Shown here piece by piece: positions 59,768 through 64,000 of a stretch of 64,000 bases of DNA (position 1 is the stretch's first letter; each line of letters begins with the position of its first letter). Source of the stretch: Aureivirga sp. CE67 (lineage in GTDB: Bacteria > Bacteroidota > Bacteroidia > Flavobacteriales > Flavobacteriaceae); assembly GCF_015767245.1 (NCBI RefSeq), contig NZ_JADOTV010000001.1, positions 310,001 through 374,000 on the forward strand. The letters are read 5' to 3'. A program made the position numbers and the translations under genes. A model generated the notes under the pieces. That model ran no database searches and had not been told where the DNA came from. It was given only the letters and a program-made list of their open reading frames with translations.

Positions 59768-60367
59768 ATGGAATTTTTAAACAATATTCAAAATAGATAT
59801 ACAACTAAAAAATACGATAACACCAAAAAAGTTTCAGAAGAAGACATCAAGAAGCTAAAACATATTCTTCATCTAAGTCCTTCTTCGATTAACAGCCAAC
59901 CATGGAATTTCATTTTCGTGTCTGATGAAGAAACAAAAAACAAACTAGCCGATGCTTCTTTTTTCAACGCAGAAAGAATCAAAGATGCTAGTCATGTAGT
60001 TGTTTTCAATACTATCAACAACAAATCGTTCTTCGAAAAACAAATCAACGAAAATCTTCCAGAAGGAGCTGTTGGATATTACAATGCTTTCTTAAAAGAA
60101 AAACCAGAAACAGAAGTTGTAAATTGGCTTTCGCACCAAGTTTATATCGCGCTTGGAGTATTCTTAAGCGCCTGTGCAAATATGGATATCGACTCTACAC
60201 CAATGGAAGGAATCGAGCCAGAAAAATATGCAGAAATCTTAAAATTAGACGAACATACACCACTTTTCGCTGTAGCAATTGGTTATCGCGATGAAAATGA
60301 TGCAAACCAACCAACAATCACAGCAAAACAAAGATTATGTTTTGACGATGTGATCAAATCTATTTAA
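59768..60367 (+). CDS. Nitroreductase family FMN enzyme
   Basis: A 199-residue flavoprotein that reduces nitro compounds, quinones or enones with NAD(P)H. The FMN-binding start is RYTTKKYDNTKKVSEEDI (residues 9-26), followed by LSPSSINSQPWNFIFVSDEE (near 37-56) and LGVFLSACANMDIDSTPMEGIEPEKY (near 128-153), which match NfsB/YdgI-type proteins. It is the probable target of the divergent HxlR regulator. A small hairpin (TTCTAC/GTAGAA, 60375-60396) behind it is a weak terminator candidate. Confidence 0.92.
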   Translation: MEFLNNIQNRYTTKKYDNTKKVSEEDIKKLKHILHLSPSSINSQPWNFIFVSDEETKNKLADASFFNAERIKDASHVVVFNTINNKSFFEKQINENLPEGAVGYYNAFLKEKPETEVVNWLSHQVYIALGVFLSACANMDIDSTPMEGIEPEKYAEILKLDEHTPLFAVAIGYRDENDANQPTITAKQRLCFDDVIKSI

Positions 60368-60437
60368 TTTAAATTTCTACTCTTTTTGAAGTAGAACTAA
60401 AATAATTTTTAATCAAAAATCGAAGATATTCAAAGGT

Positions 60438-60555
60438 CTTTCATAATGAGTGTAGTATTTTAATTACGTTAAGAAATTCCGAATCCTTGTAGGAATTTTA
60501 GTAATTAAAATACGGTTTTTTGACCTTGTTGTCAAAAAAACACCTGTTATGAAAG
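60438..60555. repeat. Branched inverted-repeat element (four nested helices)
   Basis: CTTTCATAA (60438-60446) pairs with 60547-60555. GTATTTTAATTAC (60455-60467) pairs exactly, 13 bases, with 60501-60513. AAATTCC (60474-60480) pairs with 60492-60498. TTTTTTGAC (60516-60524) pairs with 60531-60539. Folded, this is a closing stem around two hairpins. It may be a MITE-like element or a structured RNA; there is no coding frame. Confidence 0.6.
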
Positions 60556-60655
60556 TGTCCTTTTTTGGTTCGTTTTTTATTCATCCAATTTTTATTTTAT
60601 TAAATAGGAATTCATGAATCTAAAGATTTGGACAAGCAAAAAATGAACAAGAACG

Positions 60656-60850
60656 TGAATAGGATTTCAAAACTTTCTGTATTACCAAAAACTTTTAGGA
60701 GCTTCCCTTTCAGGTCGGGCTTTCCGCTACAAGTTTTAAATTTTTCAAAAAAGTTTTTCTAACAAATCCGTGGGCTTCTAAGGTCGCCTCCGTTTTGAAA
60801 GAAAAACTAAATTTTGAAAAAAATAAAAGCTTTTCACTCCAATCCCTAAG
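60656..60850. repeat. Probable dispersed repeat with GC-rich islands
   Basis: Between the nitroreductase and EcsC genes. Two islands rich in G and C (about 60698-60730 and 60766-60793) stand out against AT-rich DNA. Inverted pairs are TTTCAAAAC (60665-60673) with 60792-60800, AGTTTTTCT (60752-60760) with 60800-60808, and TTTTTCAAAA (60741-60750) with 60812-60821. The phrase AGGTCGGGCTTTCCGCTAC resembles a repeat that I associate with Flavobacteriaceae genomes, from memory. Confidence 0.45.
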
Positions 60851-60900
60851 CCATTTCGAAATAAAATATCTTCTTTATCTTTGAATTTTAAACAAAGAAA

Positions 60901-61695
60901 ATGACAGATATAGAAAAAGAAATTACTACAGAAGACCTAAACGAACTTACAAAAGCAAAACAATTATTAGAAAATCCTGGTTTGGCAGCAAAAATCACCA
61001 ATTTCATAGGAAAACCTATTGAAAGCGGATTGGACAGTTTACCAAAAAAATGGCAAGGAAAATTAAGCAACATTACAGTAGATTCATTAATGAAAGCAGC
61101 AAACGGAGCGATTTTTACCATGAAAGATGTTCCAGGTACAAAAGCTTCTAATGTAAAACACAAATTTGCAGTAGCGCTAAGTGGTGGCGTTGGAGGTTTT
61201 TTCGGATTACCAGCTTTAGCAGTTGAACTTCCAGTTTCTACAACTATTATGCTTCGTTCTATTGCCGATATTTCACGTGAACATGGAGAATCTATTTCAG
61301 ATGTAGATACAAAATTCGCCTGTCTAGAAGTTTTTGCTTTCGGAGGAAATAATATTAATGACGACAATGTACAATCTGGATATTTTACAGTTCGTGCGTC
61401 TCTTGCAAGATCTGTTACAGAAGCTAGTAAATACATCATCGAAAAAGGACTTACAGAAAAAGGCGCTCCAATTGTTTTAAAATTTATCACAAAAATTGCA
61501 GAACGATTTTCTATTCAAATTACAGAAAAACTAGCTGGTCAAGCAATCCCTCTTATTGGAGCAGCAGGTGGAGCAGCAATTAACACAATGTTCCTAGATC
61601 ATTTTCAAGATATGGCAACAGGACATTTTATTGTTAGAAAACTAGAAAGAAAATACGGTGAAGAATTCATCAAACAAAAATACCTTGAAATATAA
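60901..61695 (+). CDS. EcsC family protein
   Basis: A 264-residue protein. KFAVALSGGVGGFFGLPALAVELPVSTTIMLRSIADISREHGES (near residues 90-133) and the later GLTEKGAPIVLKFITKIAERFSIQITEKLAGQAIPLIGAAGGAAINTMFLDHFQDMATGHFIVRKLE (near 181-250) match the EcsC family. The glycine/alanine-rich hydrophobic helices suggest membrane association. EcsC works with an ABC transporter in Bacillus, but many bacteria have it alone, as here; function unknown. It is monocistronic with a strong terminator. Confidence 0.88.
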   Translation: MTDIEKEITTEDLNELTKAKQLLENPGLAAKITNFIGKPIESGLDSLPKKWQGKLSNITVDSLMKAANGAIFTMKDVPGTKASNVKHKFAVALSGGVGGFFGLPALAVELPVSTTIMLRSIADISREHGESISDVDTKFACLEVFAFGGNNINDDNVQSGYFTVRASLARSVTEASKYIIEKGLTEKGAPIVLKFITKIAERFSIQITEKLAGQAIPLIGAAGGAAINTMFLDHFQDMATGHFIVRKLERKYGEEFIKQKYLEI

Positions 61696-61700
61696 AAACC

Positions 61701-61732
61701 AAAAGAGGTTGTAACTCCTTACAACCTCTTTT
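61701..61732 (+). terminator. Terminator after the EcsC-family gene
   Basis: AAAAGAGGTTGT (61701-61712) pairs perfectly with ACAACCTCTTTT (61721-61732). Confidence 0.88.
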
Positions 61733-61784
61733 AAATATCAAAAGTAAAGTATTTCACTTTAAAATCAACAACAGCTTATAAGTT

Positions 61785-61818
61785 CCCCTCTTGAGAGAGG
61801 GGCTAGGGGTGTGTATTT
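61785..61818. repeat. Short GC-rich palindromic repeat
   Basis: CCCCTCTTGAGAGAGGGG (61785-61802) can fold on itself and is followed by CTAGGGGTGTGT. It differs sharply in composition from its surroundings and resembles a short dispersed palindrome known to me from several Bacteroidota genomes (recalled, not searched). Confidence 0.5.
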
Positions 61819-61889
61819 TTACACCTCTAACTTACAGCAACTTAATTCAAGTCATCCATTTAATATTATTTACAAAAGAATCTTTAATT

Positions 61890-62633
61890 CTATTCAACTA
61901 AAACTCTCTCCACAAAAACTCTTCTATTTTTAGAATCCATCACAGAAATAAAATAAACACCTTCTTTTATATTTTCTGGTAAAAAAAAAGTGATTTCTTT
62001 TGAGTTAAAAATTACTTTTTCATTTAATAATTTTCCATTTAGGTCTAAAAGTTTCACAGAAGACAAATCTAAATTTCCAGAATAATCTAATGTTACTTTT
62101 TCTCCAACCACAGGATTTGGATACATAGAGAAATTTTTCTTTTCTAATTCTACAACAGATAGGTTTTCCGAAGTATAGATTGCTTTGTCTCCTTTATTGT
62201 TTGTGATGTGTAAATACGTAATTCCATTCTCTTCTATTTCCTCATAGATGTATGGATTATATTCTTCATTATTTTCTTTAAAAAAACCTGTATATTCATC
62301 TTCAAAAGGATAGATATTCGTATTTCTTAATTGCATTTTCAGTAGATTATAAAAATCTAATATTGTAAATTGATTTTCTGAGAAATTATATTCAACAATA
62401 GCATGCATATTCATTAAACCTGTAAATATTCCGATTTCAAAATTGTTCTCAGAATTACTTTCTAAAAAATATATGTTAGCAATACCATTAGATTCACTTT
62501 CAGCAGGAGCAATAAATTCTTCTCCATTTATTATTATTTTTTCAGCAATCCATGTGGTTCCTAATATTTCTTCGCCTTGTGCATTTGTTTTTATAAAACT
62601 TATAAGACAAATGAATAGTAGTATTTTTTTCAT
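61890..62633 (-). CDS. Secreted protein with T9SS sorting domain, unknown function
   Basis: A 247-residue precursor. The signal peptide spans residues 1-18 (MKKILLFICLISFIKTNA). Residues about 22-155 hold an unassigned beta-rich domain beginning ILGTTWIAEKIIINGEE, which recalls lipocalin- or META-like folds. The last 80 residues are a type A T9SS sorting domain (SMYPNPVVGEKVTLDYSG to RRVFVERVLVE). It is probably a small surface-exposed or released protein; I cannot name a function. It is monocistronic. Confidence 0.8.
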   Translation of the reverse strand: MKKILLFICLISFIKTNAQGEEILGTTWIAEKIIINGEEFIAPAESESNGIANIYFLESNSENNFEIGIFTGLMNMHAIVEYNFSENQFTILDFYNLLKMQLRNTNIYPFEDEYTGFFKENNEEYNPYIYEEIEENGITYLHITNNKGDKAIYTSENLSVVELEKKNFSMYPNPVVGEKVTLDYSGNLDLSSVKLLDLNGKLLNEKVIFNSKEITFFLPENIKEGVYFISVMDSKNRRVFVERVLVE

Positions 62634-62754
62634 TTTAGATATATTTAAATTTAGTTTTTACATTTCTTTGTAATTACCTTTCTTCAAATCATCATTTTCA
62701 TTTTTTCAAAGTAATTTATTGAGTCTAAAATAATTAAATTTTTAAAACAGATAC

Positions 62755-62785
62755 ATAAAAAAAGCAGCATTAATAAATACTGCTC
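62755..62785 (-). terminator. Terminator after the NDH-2 gene
   Basis: AGCAG (62763-62767) pairs with CTGCT (62780-62784); on the minus strand seven T residues follow. The stem is short. Confidence 0.65.
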
Positions 62786-62807
62786 TATATTTTGTTGTTT
62801 AAATATT

Positions 62808-64000
62808 TCAAACAAACTTCTCGGCTTCTAATTCTTTCTTGTTTTTTCGTTTAAAAGAACGAACAATCAAACGCGTTCCTTTGTCAAATCGAACATAATT
62901 ATATACCCAATTAAAGAAAACAACTGTTTTATTTCTAAATCCAACCAAAGACATTAAGTGTACAAACATCCAAACAAACCAAGCAAAAATCCCTTGGAAT
63001 TTCATTCGTTTTAAATCCACCACAGCTTTGTTTCTTCCCACAGTTGCCATCGAACCTTTATCATGATATTTAAAAGCCTTTAATTCTTTCTTTTCAATCG
63101 TTGCAATTAAATTTTTAGCCAAAAGTGTTCCTTGCTGAATTGCAGGTTGTGCCATCATCGGATGTCCTCTTGGCAAATCTTCCGTTTGCATACATGCTAC
63201 ATCTCCAATAGCAAAAACATCTTTTTCTCCTACTACTCTATTATAAACATCTACCTTCACCCTATTCGCCCTCTCTATCACACATCCTTCTGCCAATCCG
63301 TCTACTGCTGCTCCCATTACTCCAGCAGCCCAAATCAGTGTTGCTGTATTAAACTTAACTTCTGTATTCGTGCTAACCGTCACACCATCATAGTCTGACA
63401 CAAAAGTTTTAAAATAAATATTCACTCCAAGTTCTTCCAAAAACTTCCGAGCTTTTGCAGAAGAAACTTCACTCATTGCTTCCAAAACTTTTCCAGCTCC
63501 TTCCACAAGGTTAATTTCCATTTCTGTAAAATCTAAATCTGGATAATCTTTTGGTAAAATATTATTTTTCATTTCCGCCAATGCTCCAGCAAGTTCCACT
63601 CCTGTTGGTCCTGCTCCTACAACAACGAAATTCATCAATTCTTTCCGCCTTTTTTTATTCTTGGAAAGTACTGCTTCTTCGAAATTTTCTAGAACTAAAC
63701 TTCTCAAATCTAAGGATTGTGTCAAATCTTTCATTGCCATACTGTATTTGGCAACATTTTTATTTCCAAAAAAATTGGTTTGTGACCCAGTAGCAATAAT
63801 TAAATAATCATATGACAAAGTTCCTATAGAAGTTTCTAATTCTTTCTTCTCAGAATTAATTTTGGAAACATCTGCCATTCGGAAGTAAAAATCTTTAAAA
63901 CCTTTTATAATTTTCCGTATTGGAAATGCAATCGAATCTGGTTCTAAACTTGCAGTGGAAACTTGGTAAAGAAGTGGTTGAAAAGTGTGGTAATTGTTTT
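62808..64000 (-). CDS. ndh: NAD(P)/FAD-dependent NADH dehydrogenase, type II (N terminus outside window)
   Basis: A partial gene: the reading frame stays open past the window edge (the segment just inside reads YHTFQPLLYQVSTASLEP, typical of NDH-2), so the ATG at 63878 is internal. NDH-2 passes electrons from NADH to quinone at the inner membrane without pumping protons. Seen here are the NADH-binding motif NFVVVGAGPTGVELAGAL, a second FAD segment VFAIGDVACMQTEDLPRGHPMMAQPAIQQGTLLAKNL, and a C-terminal membrane-binding stretch (GIFAWFVWMFVHLMSLVGFRNKTVVFFNW). The first FAD motif (GxGxxG) must lie beyond 64000. A terminator follows. Confidence 0.92.
   Translation of the reverse strand, partial: NNYHTFQPLLYQVSTASLEPDSIAFPIRKIIKGFKDFYFRMADVSKINSEKKELETSIGTLSYDYLIIATGSQTNFFGNKNVAKYSMAMKDLTQSLDLRSLVLENFEEAVLSKNKKRRKELMNFVVVGAGPTGVELAGALAEMKNNILPKDYPDLDFTEMEINLVEGAGKVLEAMSEVSSAKARKFLEELGVNIYFKTFVSDYDGVTVSTNTEVKFNTATLIWAAGVMGAAVDGLAEGCVIERANRVKVDVYNRVVGEKDVFAIGDVACMQTEDLPRGHPMMAQPAIQQGTLLAKNLIATIEKKELKAFKYHDKGSMATVGRNKAVVDLKRMKFQGIFAWFVWMFVHLMSLVGFRNKTVVFFNWVYNYVRFDKGTRLIVRSFKRKNKKELEAEKFV

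Noticed and set aside
60888-61490. Open frame of 200 codons on the minus strand
   Set aside because: It is opposite the EcsC-family gene, has no recognisable domain or start signal, and reflects the codon bias of the real gene.
1-64000. tRNA, rRNA, prophage, integrase, restriction or toxin-antitoxin genes
   Set aside because: I looked for clover-leaf ends (CCA, T-loop GTTCGA), large RNA signatures and typical defence or phage domains among the proteins, and found none that could be supported by reading alone.
1-64000. An undescribed multi-gene defence or biosynthetic system
   Set aside because: Almost all genes belong to common chromosomal families with normal neighbours. The unusual signals are mostly in RNA, promoter and repeat structure rather than in a gene cluster.

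Overview
The window is a stretch of chromosome from a member of the family Flavobacteriaceae (phylum Bacteroidota). The evidence is AT-rich DNA (about one third G+C by eye), Bacteroidota-type promoters (TTTG or TTGC, 19 bases, TAnnTTTG), few Shine-Dalgarno sites, and type IX secretion (T9SS) and gliding genes (gldJ, porU, porV). It also carries several secreted proteins with C-terminal T9SS sorting domains, an E1 alpha/beta fusion dehydrogenase and a SusC-like outer-membrane barrel protein. The genus cannot be fixed from sequence alone. I see no prophage, transposase gene, CRISPR array, tRNA or rRNA, so this is mostly ordinary core genome.

Layout. 1-7.3 kb: an outer-membrane porin, a secreted protein of unknown function, a YitT-type membrane protein, a MATE exporter and an NAD(P)-binding epimerase. 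7.3-15.5 kb: a candidate small RNA divergent from lysS, a T9SS-exported M28 peptidase, the overlapping pair lpxK-pnp, an N-acetylglucosamine-kinase-like gene and murF. 15.5-23.8 kb: gldJ, facing away from porU-porV-cdd-truncated hemoglobin; this is the T9SS core block. 23.8-29.2 kb: a 770-base gene-free region holding a possible structured RNA, pyrE with a START-like partner, a Nudix hydrolase, a SulP transporter, a VTT membrane protein and a glyoxalase-like protein. 29.2-32.3 kb: a WG-repeat protein and an ankyrin-repeat protein. 32.6-42.3 kb: a MITE-like repeat, the E1 alpha/beta fusion, a degenerate M1-peptidase/outer-membrane protein, a Crp-type regulator, a PspC-like protein, a K+ channel, a lipoprotein and an M43-type T9SS metalloprotease. 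42.5-48.9 kb: a TPR protein, a pyrR-pyrB-unknown-sorting domain-rnz operon, a TIGR01777 epimerase and a methyltransferase. 48.9-56.1 kb: a fatty-acid beta-oxidation operon (marR-fadB-fadA-acyl-CoA dehydrogenase) with a 3-oxoacyl-ACP synthase III facing away. 56.3-64 kb: a TonB-type barrel protein, a CoA-binding protein, a HxlR/nitroreductase divergent pair, a repeat-rich gap, an EcsC-family protein, a T9SS cargo and a truncated NDH-2.

How the parts fit. PorU (sortase), PorV (shuttle) and GldJ are machinery; the M28 and M43 proteases, a 120-residue protein that is little more than a sorting domain, and the 247-residue protein are probable cargo. MarR probably represses the beta-oxidation operon through a 26-base dyad next to its promoter. 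HxlR probably controls itself and the nitroreductase through two promoters that occupy the same 34 bases.

Most worth following up: (i) a roughly 110-base minus-strand RNA at 7418-7530 with a perfect consensus promoter and terminator; (ii) a roughly 185-base possible RNA at 24075-24261 whose two ends pair; (iii) a branched four-helix repeat at 60438-60555; (iv) two related inverted-repeat elements at 3432-3516 and 32627-32788; (v) -7 promoter boxes only 4-5 bases from the start codons of pyrE, marR, murF and perhaps lpxK, suggesting leaderless messages; (vi) the cargo-less T9SS sorting-domain protein; (vii) the M1-like protein without zinc ligands. All functional statements are inferences from sequence recognition; no database search was run.
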